This document shows, one piece after another, positions 1 through 8,101 of a DNA stretch of 64,000 nucleotides. The position numbers were made by a program, and so were the translations under genes. The stretch is from assembly GCA_002733415.1 (NCBI GenBank), contig NVVR01000008.1:1-64000 (forward strand). The letters run 5' to 3'. A model generated the notes under the pieces. That model was not told where the DNA came from. It ran no database searches and worked only from the letters and a program-made list of their open reading frames with translations. The stretch is from Kordia sp. Its GTDB lineage: Bacteria; Bacteroidota; Bacteroidia; Flavobacteriales; Flavobacteriaceae. Position 1 is the first letter of the stretch. The number at the start of each line of letters is the position of its first letter.

Positions 1-59
1 ATCTCAAGTCTCTGAACCTATAACAACCTTACTCTATTCTTTTTGTTCTTGTATTTATT

Positions 60-300
60 AACACTAAAATAGAAATTGTAAACTTAGGACACCTATAAAA
101 TAATACGGGTTTAGTGCTTAATCCGAGCCGTAAGTGTATATTTACATAGTCGCCAAGCCTTTTAGTTTGGCTTTTACAAAACGACAAACTAAAATCAAAA
201 CAAAAAGCTCATGGCTTGTATCGACACGAAAATATGTGGATTTTCTGCCACGTATTATTCATGACCAAACGTTGGCATTCATTACCTATATGATTCAGTA
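60..300. repeat. Palindrome-rich gene-free block, cassette-boundary-like
   Basis: No gene is visible in positions 1-400 on either strand. The block holds several short inverted repeats: AAGCC/GGCTT (155-159 and 169-173), TTTTAGTTTG/CAAACTAAAA (160-169 and 185-194), and an AATATGTGG/CCACGTATT hairpin with one mismatch (231-239 and 248-256). It ends in AACGTTGGCATT near 268. From memory, similar blocks ending in an ACGTTGGC-type sequence recur between accessory genes in flavobacterial genomes; this recollection was not checked. It may be a repeated recombination or gene-boundary element. Positions 1-60 and 285-350 show nothing I can name. Confidence 0.4.
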
Positions 301-351
301 AATTCAAGTACCAACTTTAAAAGTAAAAAACAAATAGACCTATTTAAATCA

Positions 352-404
352 ATAAGCCAAAGTGTCGAATTATCTAAATTAAAATTTAAATGACTTTGGC
401 TTAT
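352..404 (-). terminator. Inverted repeat at the 3' end of the regulator gene
   Basis: Two perfect 12-base arms (ATAAGCCAAAGT at 352-363, ACTTTGGCTTAT at 393-404) flank a 29-base AT-rich loop. The right arm covers the stop codon of the regulator gene that ends at 401. The loop is long and no clear T-run follows on the minus strand, so the element could be a terminator, an mRNA-stabilising hairpin, or part of the repeat block to its left. Confidence 0.45.
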
Positions 405-694
405 AGTAGGCCCCTTACTATACGCTTCAATTCTTCTACATGCAATTCAAATGCCCTTCTACCTTTAGTGGTCAAATGAAACCATCTACGCTCTCTCCCA
501 TTTACCTTGCTTTTTTTTTGTTTTATGTAGCATACATCTTCTAGTTGTTTAATATGTTTAGATAGTACGGAATCACTAACACCCAACTCATCACGAATCA
601 CTCGAAATTCCACTTGTTCAAGTGATGAAAGCAATGCACAAATTTGGAGACGGTTAGGTGCATGTATTATATTGTCAAATTTTGAATTCTCCAT
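401..694 (-). CDS. Winged-helix transcriptional regulator (MarR/HTH_34-like)
   Basis: A 97-residue single-domain DNA-binding protein. Residues 31-52 form the helix-turn-helix, with a probable recognition helix around DSVLSKHIKQLE, followed by a basic beta wing at about residues 56-77. The size and layout match the short MarR-like, PadR-adjacent winged-helix regulators common in Bacteroidota, which have no ligand domain. Its ATG overlaps the TAA of the upstream membrane-protein gene by one base (TAATG), so the two are translationally coupled. The pair is probably autoregulated through the palindromes at 1184-1231; this is inferred from position. The ligand or signal is unknown. Confidence 0.8.
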   Translation of the reverse strand: MENSKFDNIIHAPNRLQICALLSSLEQVEFRVIRDELGVSDSVLSKHIKQLEDVCYIKQKKSKVNGRERRWFHLTTKGRRAFELHVEELKRIVRGLL

Positions 695-1164
695 TAGTTT
701 TTGTCTTCATTAAATCTGTTATTATATGTACGGTGCGCACTCACTACCAAACTCCAAATACTAATTGTAACAAGCCCACCTATAGCAAACGGAGCCAAAT
801 AATAATCAAAATGATTATTTAGATATTGACCACTAATTATTGCTAAAAAATAAAGTGGGATGACGCAAATGAGACAAATAATTATCGTTTGCTTTGGAAG
901 CAAGATTCTTTCCCTTACTCCTGCTGATTGGTTTTTATTAATTATTGCAATTGAGATAATTACAATTAACACGATTAAAATCGTATTGTAAGTCCTAATT
1001 TCAGCGCCTAACAATGCAATTTGAGTCCCTATTAGTGTACCCAAAATAACACCAAGCCATCTAGGTGATGGTAAGATTCGTTTTAAGCCAGCATATTCCA
1101 TTTCTTTAATTGAATCAAGTGCTTCTTGTGCTTCTTCTGTTTTAATGTGTTTATTTTTTTTCAT
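694..1164 (-). CDS. Four-helix membrane protein paired with a winged-helix regulator
   Basis: A 156-residue protein with a charged cytoplasmic N-terminus (residues 1-30) and four predicted membrane segments at about 36-54, 59-75, 92-111 and 122-142. I recognise no catalytic motif and cannot name the family. It is the first gene of a two-gene unit, with the regulator following through a TAATG overlap. Such membrane-protein/short-regulator pairs are common in Bacteroidota, and in this arrangement the membrane protein is often the main regulated target. The ATG at 1164 is 34 bases from a good -7 box (1199-1206). The function is unknown; the membrane location is well supported. Confidence 0.7.
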   Translation of the reverse strand: MKKNKHIKTEEAQEALDSIKEMEYAGLKRILPSPRWLGVILGTLIGTQIALLGAEIRTYNTILIVLIVIISIAIINKNQSAGVRERILLPKQTIIICLICVIPLYFLAIISGQYLNNHFDYYLAPFAIGGLVTISIWSLVVSAHRTYNNRFNEDKN

Positions 1165-1183
1165 CGTATAAATGTTATATTAC

Positions 1184-1231
1184 TTTCCATATTGGAAACA
1201 AATATACAATAACTTTCCATCTCGGAAAGTT
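1184..1231 (-). promoter_or_regulatory. Promoter bracketed by two matching operator palindromes
   Basis: Two inverted repeats with the same core lie upstream of the membrane-protein gene: TTTCC-N5-GGAAA at 1184-1198 and the longer AACTTTCC-N5-GGAAAGTT at 1211-1231. Their centres are exactly 30 bases apart, about three helical turns. Between them, on the minus strand, is TATATTTG (1199-1206), a perfect Bacteroidota -7 box (TAnnTTTG). The distal palindrome covers the place where a -33 element would be. This is the layout expected for repression by the winged-helix protein encoded at 401-694. Confidence 0.65.
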
Positions 1232-1286
1232 ATATAGTGTTTATTTTTATTTATTAAAAATTGAGAGAATAGTTAAAAACAAATAA

Positions 1287-1653
1287 CCATTTGAAAAACA
1301 AAATGCCAACAACACACTAACAGAGCATTTCAAAGCTGACGATACACAGTTTAAGAAGTATGTAAACCAGATGTTTAAAGAAAGTAAACTCTCAAGTTTT
1401 ATTAAATACATAGAAGACTTCTTCATAACAATTGGTATTGTTTAACAAATATACTTCCAATAGATACTAGAAAATTGATGTTCTATTATGAGTTGTCTGA
1501 AGTTAATATATTTTCTAAAAAAAGCTGATAGAACACTATCTAATGCACATCCTGTTTCTAGAAAAAGAAGCTGAAGATAAACTGACTAAAAATGTAATAG
1601 AGCTTTTATCTGTTGTAGATATGAGTGAAATCAATGAAAGAGTAAAGTTATAA
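1287..1653 (+). pseudogene. Frameshifted remnant of an unknown gene
   Basis: Between 1232 and 1690 no intact gene exists, but three consecutive plus-strand stretches read as ordinary protein: 1287-1445 (51 codons from FEKQNANN to FITIGIV, then a stop), about 1445-1525 (TNILPIDTRKL to NIFSK), and about 1519-1653 (KKLIEHYL to INERVKL, stop). The last two join by a one-base shift in a run of seven A residues at 1517-1523. No start codon is visible for the first piece, so the 5' end is also missing. I do not recognise the family. It lies beside an integrase gene, which fits decay of a mobile-element cargo gene. Confidence 0.5.
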
Positions 1654-1690
1654 ACTGAAACATTTAATTTTAATATTGTTTATTTTAGCT

Positions 1691-2968
1691 TTATAAATAG
1701 TTTAAGAAGCTTATTACTTTTTCATGCTCCCTGTCTTGAATCTCGTAAGAGATTTCGCCTTGATAGTTGAAACTTACCCCTTGCGATTTATGCCCTTGAA
1801 TTAGTTCCATAATATGTGTGTCAATTAATAATTGACCTGATCTTGTTCTAAATAAGTACCTGGGGGATTTTGTTTTAATCGTGTCCGTTAGTTCTAGCTT
1901 TTTAGAAATAAGCTTTAATCTTCTTGAAGCATTTTGCCTGAAGTATTCATATTCGGTTGTTTCCACTTCGGGTATAAAACCGAAAATTCGAACTTCTTTT
2001 TTTGTTCCGTACTTTTCTATAATATCCAAAGCTTTAGGAAACAATTTTACATCAACCGTTGCGCCACCGTTTCGTTTTCTTCTGTTTTTATGGCGTTTGA
2101 AAGTGATTCTATTGTTTTTTAACTTAGTCCAAGTAAGATTTGCAATATCGGCTAAATCATGGCCGCCAACAAAGAATTGGAATAACCATATGTTTACAAG
2201 TTCGTTTGTGCTTTTAATATAGGCTTTTGATGTTATGACACTATTCTCAATGTTAAGCAGTTTTTTAAAATCTTCATCTTCAAGGCTAACAATTTCAGAT
2301 TTTCTTGAAACTGTTTTAATAAGTCCTAAAAATGGGTTATCTGTTTTAATTCCTAAAGACTCCCTTCTTTGCGCTTCTTTGTAAATTATTCTTATATTTT
2401 TTAAGTAGTACATGATACCGGCTTCTCCAGTCCCTTCTCTTTTTTTATAAAGTATGAATTCGTTTAACCATTCATAAGTCACTTCATTAATTGCAATATC
2501 TTGAAGTGTGAAATCTTGTATTTGTTTTTTGGTTAACTCAAAAGGGCGAACATCTTCTTTAAAATCAATTTTTTCTTTTATTCTAACGTCATAAAAATCA
2601 ATCAGTTTTGCGCTATAATTCCCTTCTAATTCCTTCAGACGTTGCTTTAAAAAAAATATTTCAAGTTCCTTGTCTTCAAGTCCGGCTTCAATTAATTTTA
2701 AAGCGTTTGTTAGGTTTAATTTTTGTTTGTTGCAATATTCAATTTCTTCTTGAAGCGCAAAAGCTCGTTTATTTAATTTACCATTTAATCTTCTGAAATC
2801 AGGATGCGATTTCAATAAGCCATTCTCCCAATGGTGTATATCCGAGTACCAAAAAAGAGAAACATACTTATGTTTCTTTATGACTGAATCATACACACGA
2901 ATTTTTAAAGGATAGCCTTCTTCAGTTGCACGCCTTGTGTCTAGTATGATTTTTCCTTTAATACTCAC
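1691..2968 (-). CDS. Tyrosine recombinase/integrase with non-canonical active-site residues
   Basis: A 425-residue protein of the Bacteroidota phage-integrase family. It has an N-terminal arm-binding region (about 1-110, partly coiled coil), a SAM-like core-binding domain (about 115-215) and a catalytic domain (about 230-425). The catalytic landmarks can be placed: the first Arg box reads GGHDLADIANL, with His270 where Arg is expected; the HxxR box reads KSPR, with Lys367 for His and Arg370 kept; GH is present at 392-393 and the nucleophile is probably Tyr402. It could be a functional variant, since some Bacteroidota integrases depart from the RHR set, or a decaying enzyme. It sits at the edge of an accessory region and may have inserted it, but I could not identify attachment sites. 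Confidence 0.8.
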   Translation of the reverse strand: MSIKGKIILDTRRATEEGYPLKIRVYDSVIKKHKYVSLFWYSDIHHWENGLLKSHPDFRRLNGKLNKRAFALQEEIEYCNKQKLNLTNALKLIEAGLEDKELEIFFLKQRLKELEGNYSAKLIDFYDVRIKEKIDFKEDVRPFELTKKQIQDFTLQDIAINEVTYEWLNEFILYKKREGTGEAGIMYYLKNIRIIYKEAQRRESLGIKTDNPFLGLIKTVSRKSEIVSLEDEDFKKLLNIENSVITSKAYIKSTNELVNIWLFQFFVGGHDLADIANLTWTKLKNNRITFKRHKNRRKRNGGATVDVKLFPKALDIIEKYGTKKEVRIFGFIPEVETTEYEYFRQNASRRLKLISKKLELTDTIKTKSPRYLFRTRSGQLLIDTHIMELIQGHKSQGVSFNYQGEISYEIQDREHEKVISFLNYL

Positions 2969-3102
2969 TTAACCGTTTACAATAAATTTGCAATAAAAGT
3001 ACTAAAAAACAATGCGAAAAAGGGTTAAATCGTATTTTTAACAACATTCAAAGTGCCATTTATTCTTATTCTAAATAACCGCAACTACCAGTATTCATGG
3101 GT

Positions 3103-3123
3103 ATTGTGTTAATTTTTCACAAT
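3103..3123. promoter_or_regulatory. Short inverted repeat upstream of the lipoprotein gene
   Basis: ATTGTG and CACAAT arms are separated by nine bases in the 250-base gap between the integrase and the lipoprotein gene. It could be an operator. The arms are short in AT-rich DNA, so chance is possible. No clear -7 box was found nearby. Confidence 0.2.
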
Positions 3124-3218
3124 GTTTTTACCTTAGTTGATTATTTAACAGTGCATTAACAGCAATATCCCAACATAAAAATTAAATTTGTTATTATATA
3201 ATAGATTACTCTACTAGT

Positions 3219-4598
3219 ATGATTAAACTTTTACCTTTATCTTACCTCTTACTTTTCATGGCTTTTATTAGTTGTACAGAAAAGACAGAAACAGAAGATG
3301 CTACGTATTTTGGAGGGGAAATTATAAACCCTAAAGATGATTTTGTGCTTTTATATAAAGATGAGATACTTATTGATTCTATTAAATTAGATGATAAAAA
3401 TAGATTCTTACACAAGTTTAAGGATTTCATTCCTGGCTTATATCATTTTAATCATGAAGAATATCAGTATGTATACATTGAAGCTAAAGACAGTATTGTT
3501 TTTAGGTTAAACACAATAGATTTTGATGAATCATTAACCTTCTCAGGTAAAGGCGCACATAAAAACAACTTTATCATTAATACTTTTTTAGCCAATGAAA
3601 ATCATAGTGCCAAATCAGGTAGGTTATATAAATTTCCTCCAAAAAAATTCTCGACAATAATTTCAGGAGAATTAAGCCAGCGTATTAATATGCTTAAGCA
3701 ATACAAAGAACTTTATGACTTTTCTGATGATTTTATGTATGTTGCTAATGCACATATTGTATATCATTTTTATGCCACAAAAGAGCGCTACCCAATATAC
3801 AACAAACAACATGCAGACTCTATTGATGTAAACTTATTTTATGATTTCAGAAAAAACATTGATTTCAACACTAGTAATTTAGGGTCGTTTTATCCATATT
3901 ATGAGTATTTATATGCGCTAATTGATAATTTAAGTGTAGAACATTTAAAAAACTCTGGTATTAAAGAAGATCATATTGCGAACTATACTTCAAAAACAGA
4001 AGTTATTGATTCATTAATTCAAAATAAATCCTTAAAAAATCAATTGCTTAAAAATACAACACTACATTATTTAAAGACTGTGAAATGTGGGAATCAAGCA
4101 ACATTAATTTTAACAGGATTTGACAAATACAATAGTGATGATGTTAATAAAGAAAAAATAACTGGACTTGTTAACGCCATTAAACGCTTAGGCTATGGTA
4201 ATCCGTTACCTGATTTTAATGTTATCAGTACTAATAATCAAACTATTGCTTTTAAAAACACTTTACAAAACAAACCAACCGTACTATATTTCTGGTCAAG
4301 TAATAACCCTAGACATATTAAGAGTGTACACCGAAAAGTTACTCAATACGCAACTAATAGCAATTATAATTTTGTTGGCATATCTTTAGACAACAATAAA
4401 AAAGATTGGAAAGTATACGCACAAAAATTCAACTTGACAAACGTATTTTCATTAGAAACTCCAAAAGAAACTAGAGAAGAATTATTAATACAGAACATTA
4501 ACAAGGTTTATGTATTGGATAAAAACGCAAAAATTTTAAGCGCTGACTTAAATATATTTGACCCTCATTTCAATAAAAAATTAAAGTCTTTACACTAA
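3219..4598 (+). CDS. TlpA-like lipoprotein with a thioredoxin fold lacking the CXXC motif
   Basis: A 459-residue lipoprotein. The N-terminal hydrophobic segment ends in the lipobox FISC, with Cys19 as the lipidated residue. A middle region (about 30-320) resembles the helical and beta segments that precede TlpA/AhpC-type domains in Bacteroidota. The thioredoxin-like domain occupies about residues 325-459. Where a redox-active member would carry CXXC after the core strand, this protein has YFWSSNNPRH from Tyr357, so both cysteines are absent. Disulfide exchange is therefore unlikely, and a binding or chaperone-type role is more plausible. It lies 37 bases upstream of an ABC-type pair but need not be functionally linked. 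Confidence 0.7.
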   Translation: MIKLLPLSYLLLFMAFISCTEKTETEDATYFGGEIINPKDDFVLLYKDEILIDSIKLDDKNRFLHKFKDFIPGLYHFNHEEYQYVYIEAKDSIVFRLNTIDFDESLTFSGKGAHKNNFIINTFLANENHSAKSGRLYKFPPKKFSTIISGELSQRINMLKQYKELYDFSDDFMYVANAHIVYHFYATKERYPIYNKQHADSIDVNLFYDFRKNIDFNTSNLGSFYPYYEYLYALIDNLSVEHLKNSGIKEDHIANYTSKTEVIDSLIQNKSLKNQLLKNTTLHYLKTVKCGNQATLILTGFDKYNSDDVNKEKITGLVNAIKRLGYGNPLPDFNVISTNNQTIAFKNTLQNKPTVLYFWSSNNPRHIKSVHRKVTQYATNSNYNFVGISLDNNKKDWKVYAQKFNLTNVFSLETPKETREELLIQNINKVYVLDKNAKILSADLNIFDPHFNKKLKSLH

Positions 4599-4635
4599 CA
4601 CTTAGTGTTTAGTTAATCAATAAAACCTCTACCCT

Positions 4636-4911
4636 TTGAGACTTCTAAAAAACATCTTACTCTTTCAAAGAAAGTTGTTTTTCACCTCATATTTCCTTTC
4701 TAGTTTGATTGGATTAATATTCGGTAGAGATATAAAAACTATAGGTTTAGTCTTTCTATTCATTGCGCCACTTATGCACTATTTTATTTACGAAATAAAG
4801 AACAAACATGAATATTATTATTACTACAACTTAGGCTTAACTAATACTAAACTTTGGATTTCTACTTTTATAATTGGATTTATTAATTTTATACTATTGT
4901 CTGTTATATGA
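4636..4911 (+). CDS. Small membrane protein coupled to an ABC ATPase
   Basis: A 91-residue protein with about three hydrophobic segments (roughly 14-28, 34-52 and 72-91) and a basic N-terminus. The only plausible start is a TTG at 4636. The stop codon overlaps the ATG of the following ATPase gene (ATGA, 4908-4911), so the two are translationally coupled. It is much shorter than a normal ABC-2 permease. It could be a minimal membrane subunit, an accessory protein, or a truncated permease. I do not recognise a named family. Confidence 0.6.
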   Translation: MRLLKNILLFQRKLFFTSYFLSSLIGLIFGRDIKTIGLVFLFIAPLMHYFIYEIKNKHEYYYYYNLGLTNTKLWISTFIIGFINFILLSVI

Positions 4912-5585
4912 AAACACTACACGTAGATAGTATTAACAAAAGCTATGACAATAATAAAATATTAAGCGACATTTTTCTTACCTGTAAAAAAGGAGAAATA
5001 GTTGGTTTAATTGGACGTAATGGCTCTGGAAAATCTACACTATTAAAAATCATTTTCGGAATTGAAAAATGCGAAAATAAATTTATTCAAATTGGTGATA
5101 AAGTAATAAACAATATCGCAAGCGGGAGAACTCTAATTAATTACTTGCCTCAGGAAAATTTTTTACCTAATAACATTCAAATAAAATCGTTAATAAACTT
5201 ATTCCTACCCAAAGAAAATAGACATGAATTAGTAAATAACGATTACATCAAACCGCTACTTCATAAAAAGAATCAAGAATTATCTGGTGGCGAAAAAAGA
5301 GTTATAGAAATTTTATTAATTATTCACTCAAACGCTGAGATTATCCTTCTTGATGAACCTTTTAATGGTATTAGTCCAATTATAAGAACTTACATCATCA
5401 ATCATATTAGAAAAATGAAATCATCTAAAGGATACATTATTACTGACCATGATTATGAAAACGTAATTAATTTGGCTGACAAAATCATGTTTCTAAAAAA
5501 TGGTGTTTTAAAAGAAGTAATAAACCAAAAGCAATTGGTAGATTTAGGGTACTTACCTCAAACTAGTTACGACATGCTTAATTGA
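4908..5585 (+). CDS. ABC transporter ATP-binding protein
   Basis: A 225-residue nucleotide-binding subunit with a full motif set: Walker A GRNGSGKST (36-44), Q-loop around PQEN (81-84), signature LSGGE (125-129), Walker B IILLDEP (145-151) and H-loop His181. Its closest general resemblance is to stand-alone export-type ATPases such as LptB. The gene overlaps the 91-residue membrane-protein gene by four bases and ends 115 bases before hutI. With only one very small membrane partner beside it, the full transporter may use a permease encoded elsewhere. The substrate cannot be told from the sequence. Confidence 0.85.
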   Translation: MKTLHVDSINKSYDNNKILSDIFLTCKKGEIVGLIGRNGSGKSTLLKIIFGIEKCENKFIQIGDKVINNIASGRTLINYLPQENFLPNNIQIKSLINLFLPKENRHELVNNDYIKPLLHKKNQELSGGEKRVIEILLIIHSNAEIILLDEPFNGISPIIRTYIINHIRKMKSSKGYIITDHDYENVINLADKIMFLKNGVLKEVINQKQLVDLGYLPQTSYDMLN

Positions 5586-5666
5586 AGCCTCCTCGTAATA
5601 GATACCAAACTCGCAAATAAAGTTTTTCTAACATCGTATTTAACACGATAGTTTAAAAAAAATAAA

Positions 5667-5674
5667 GATATTTG
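5667..5674 (+). promoter_or_regulatory. Probable -7 box of hutI
   Basis: GATATTTG differs from the TAnnTTTG consensus only at its first base and lies 26 bases upstream of the hutI ATG. No convincing -33 element was seen. Confidence 0.35.
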
Positions 5675-5700
5675 CATTCCTAAATTTCAATACTTAAATT

Positions 5701-6942
5701 ATGAACCGCAAAGCGTTTATCAATATCAAGCAATTACTTCAAGTAGAAACCAATACATTAAAATTAAAAGTTTCTGGAGAAGAAATGAAAACCTTACCAT
5801 TGATTAACAATGCGTATCTAATTGTTGAAAATGATGAAATAGTTGACTTTGGAGAAATGAATAACTTTCAAAACAACAATACCTTAACCACCATTGATTG
5901 TACCGGACAAATCATATTACCTACTTGGTATGACAGTCATACACATATTGTTTACGCTGGAAATCGTGAGCAAGAATTTGTTGACAGAATTAACGGACTT
6001 ACTTACGAGGAAATTGCTAGTAACGGCGGTGGGATATTAAATTCTGCTAAAAAGTTACAAGAAATTTCTGAAGAAGAATTATACAAACAATCAGCGGAAC
6101 GATTAGACGAAGTTATTAAATTAGGAACTGGTGGTATCGAAATTAAATCTGGATACGGATTAACTGTAGCTGCGGAACTAAAAATGTTACGTACTATAAA
6201 GAAACTAAAAGAAAATTACAATATCCCAATAAAAGCTACATTCCTTGGTGCACATGCTGTTCCTGCTGAATACAAAGGAAATAAACAAGGGTATTTAGAT
6301 TTGATCATAAATGAAATGTTACCACTAATTTCTAAAGAAAACTTAGCGGAATATATCGATATTTTTTGTGAAACCGGATATTTCTCTGTAGATGATACAG
6401 AACAAATATTAGCCGCTGGAAAACAATACGGATTAATACCAAAAACACATGTAAACCAGTTTACATCTATAGGCGGAATACAAAAAAGCATCGAATACAA
6501 TGCGCTAACAGTAGATCATTTAGAATTAGTAAGTGATGAGGATTTAGCAGCTTTAAAAAATTCTGATACCATGCCTGTAGCCTTGCCTTCATGCTCGTAT
6601 TTTTTATCTATCCCTTATACTCCTGCACGGCAATTAATTGACAATGGTTTAGCTCTTGCTCTTGCTACGGATTACAACCCTGGTTCTACCCCTTCAGGAA
6701 ACATGAATTTTGTAGTAAGTACTGCCTGTATTAAAATGAAAATGACTCCTGAAGAAGCCATTAATGCAGCTACCATTAATGGTGCCTATGCAATGGGGAT
6801 TTCAGCTACGCACGGAAGTATTGCTAAAGGTAAAAAAGCAAATATTATTATCACAAAACCTATTAACTCATATAATGTTTTACCTTATTCCTTCGGAACT
6901 AACAATATTTCAACCGTTTTAATTAATGGAGAATTCATATAA
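5701..6942 (+). CDS. hutI: Imidazolonepropionase (histidine degradation)
   Basis: A 413-residue amidohydrolase that opens the ring of imidazolone-5-propionate to give N-formimidoyl-L-glutamate, the third step of histidine breakdown, in the cytoplasm. The metal ligands typical of the family are visible: HTH after DS (His80 and His82), a His in FLGAHAVP, a His in KTHVNQF and an Asp in LATDYNPGS. The length matches HutI from other bacteria. The other hut genes are not in this window, so the pathway is dispersed in this genome. It is a single-gene unit ending in a strong terminator at 6981-7012. Confidence 0.95.
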   Translation: MNRKAFINIKQLLQVETNTLKLKVSGEEMKTLPLINNAYLIVENDEIVDFGEMNNFQNNNTLTTIDCTGQIILPTWYDSHTHIVYAGNREQEFVDRINGLTYEEIASNGGGILNSAKKLQEISEEELYKQSAERLDEVIKLGTGGIEIKSGYGLTVAAELKMLRTIKKLKENYNIPIKATFLGAHAVPAEYKGNKQGYLDLIINEMLPLISKENLAEYIDIFCETGYFSVDDTEQILAAGKQYGLIPKTHVNQFTSIGGIQKSIEYNALTVDHLELVSDEDLAALKNSDTMPVALPSCSYFLSIPYTPARQLIDNGLALALATDYNPGSTPSGNMNFVVSTACIKMKMTPEEAINAATINGAYAMGISATHGSIAKGKKANIIITKPINSYNVLPYSFGTNNISTVLINGEFI

Positions 6943-6980
6943 TTATATTTAAAATAAAAAACCAAAATATCCGATATTAA

Positions 6981-7012
6981 AAAAGGCGTTTTTTATATAA
7001 AAAACGCCTTTT
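6981..7012. terminator. Bidirectional terminator between hutI and the ompA-like gene
   Basis: A perfect 14-bp inverted repeat (6981-6994 and 6999-7012) with core GGCG/CGCC and an ATAT loop. T-runs on both strands allow it to end hutI on the plus strand and the convergent OmpA-family gene on the minus strand. Confidence 0.9.
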
Positions 7013-7030
7013 TACTTATCTATAAAAGTT

Positions 7031-8098
7031 TTATTTTACCATATAAATATCCACTCTTCTATTCAGTACCATTTCTTTTGAAGAACAATTTTCACAATCA
7101 ACCTTTGGACTATCCTCTCCTTCTGATTGTATTTCTATTTCAACATTCGTAATTCCGTTAAGTTCAAAGAATGTTTTGATTGTATTTGCACGCTCCATTC
7201 CAAAACTGTAATTATAATCCGAGCTACCATAAAAATCAGTATGCCCAACTAACTTTAATTTAGCATTTTTGGGAATATTAAGAATTAAATGATTTAATAA
7301 ATTTGTAGAATACTCAGTTAAATCTTTATCATTAAAAGGAAAATGAATACTCTTTATATTACTAAATACTACAGCTTTTCCTATAACATTTGAAATAATT
7401 GACGTATCTGAAAGTGTTCCTACAGCTAGTGCACTATAATTTGATAAATCAATTTCTTCCACAGTAGTTATTGACCCTTTATCTATAGTACTTGACTCTT
7501 CTAAAAAAGAAAATTCAGACTTTCTTGTATTAAAGGTTAGACTATCAACCACACTAGAGACCCTAACCCAATTCCCGTTTTTAAAACCTAAAATTGTTAA
7601 CCCATCCTTATTTAGTATATTATCGCTAAAATATAAACTTATTTTTGATGTGTTATTACTAGCTATAGACCAATACCCATTTTTACTTATTACCTCGAAC
7701 TCTTGAGAGCCACTAGTAGGAAAATTCATTGGCGGTTCGTTGAAATAACATACCGTACTATTTTTCGAATTTGTAAGCACCAAAGGACAGTACTTTTCAT
7801 TGTTACCAACTGGGAAAACAAAATTTGTTTCAATATTAGAAGTTACCTTTCCATCAATATACCCAGCAAACATATTTTGCTTCCATGAACTCTGCTTATC
7901 AAAAATAAAAGTGCTTGAATTTTCTGCTCTATTTGTTTTTACCACACTATTTAATTCATAGGTATCATGAATCACAATTCCATTGCCCGTATTATTATTA
8001 TGAATAAAAAAATTGCTTTCGGCTGAAAAACCATTTTGAGCTTGGATGACATTACCTGTAAACAAACTTAGGAGTATTAAATAAAATATCTTCCTCAT
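7031..8098 (-). CDS. OmpA-family outer-membrane protein, partner of a collagen-like protein
   Basis: A 355-residue exported protein. A signal peptide (about 1-20) ends in IQAQ. The middle part is beta-rich and resembles the gene-product cores found next to surface repeat proteins. The C-terminal 100 residues form an OmpA-like peptidoglycan-binding domain: a conserved GHTDFYGSSDYN segment is followed by ERANTIKTFFELNGI and RRVDIYMVK. A CENC pair (DCENCSSK) lies near the end. It starts only three bases after the collagen-like gene, so the two form an operon. It may anchor the collagen-like fibre or the envelope to peptidoglycan; that link is inferred from gene order. Confidence 0.8.
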   Translation of the reverse strand: MRKIFYLILLSLFTGNVIQAQNGFSAESNFFIHNNNTGNGIVIHDTYELNSVVKTNRAENSSTFIFDKQSSWKQNMFAGYIDGKVTSNIETNFVFPVGNNEKYCPLVLTNSKNSTVCYFNEPPMNFPTSGSQEFEVISKNGYWSIASNNTSKISLYFSDNILNKDGLTILGFKNGNWVRVSSVVDSLTFNTRKSEFSFLEESSTIDKGSITTVEEIDLSNYSALAVGTLSDTSIISNVIGKAVVFSNIKSIHFPFNDKDLTEYSTNLLNHLILNIPKNAKLKLVGHTDFYGSSDYNYSFGMERANTIKTFFELNGITNVEIEIQSEGEDSPKVDCENCSSKEMVLNRRVDIYMVK

Positions 8099-8101
8099 AA
8101 T

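Noticed and set aside
1881-2222. Plus-strand reading frames within the integrase region
   Set aside because: They are antisense to a full-length integrase with recognisable domains and show no protein-like features of their own.
2969-3218. Attachment site or tRNA gene next to the integrase
   Set aside because: No tRNA cloverleaf and no direct repeat pair could be recognised in the window, so integration boundaries remain undefined.
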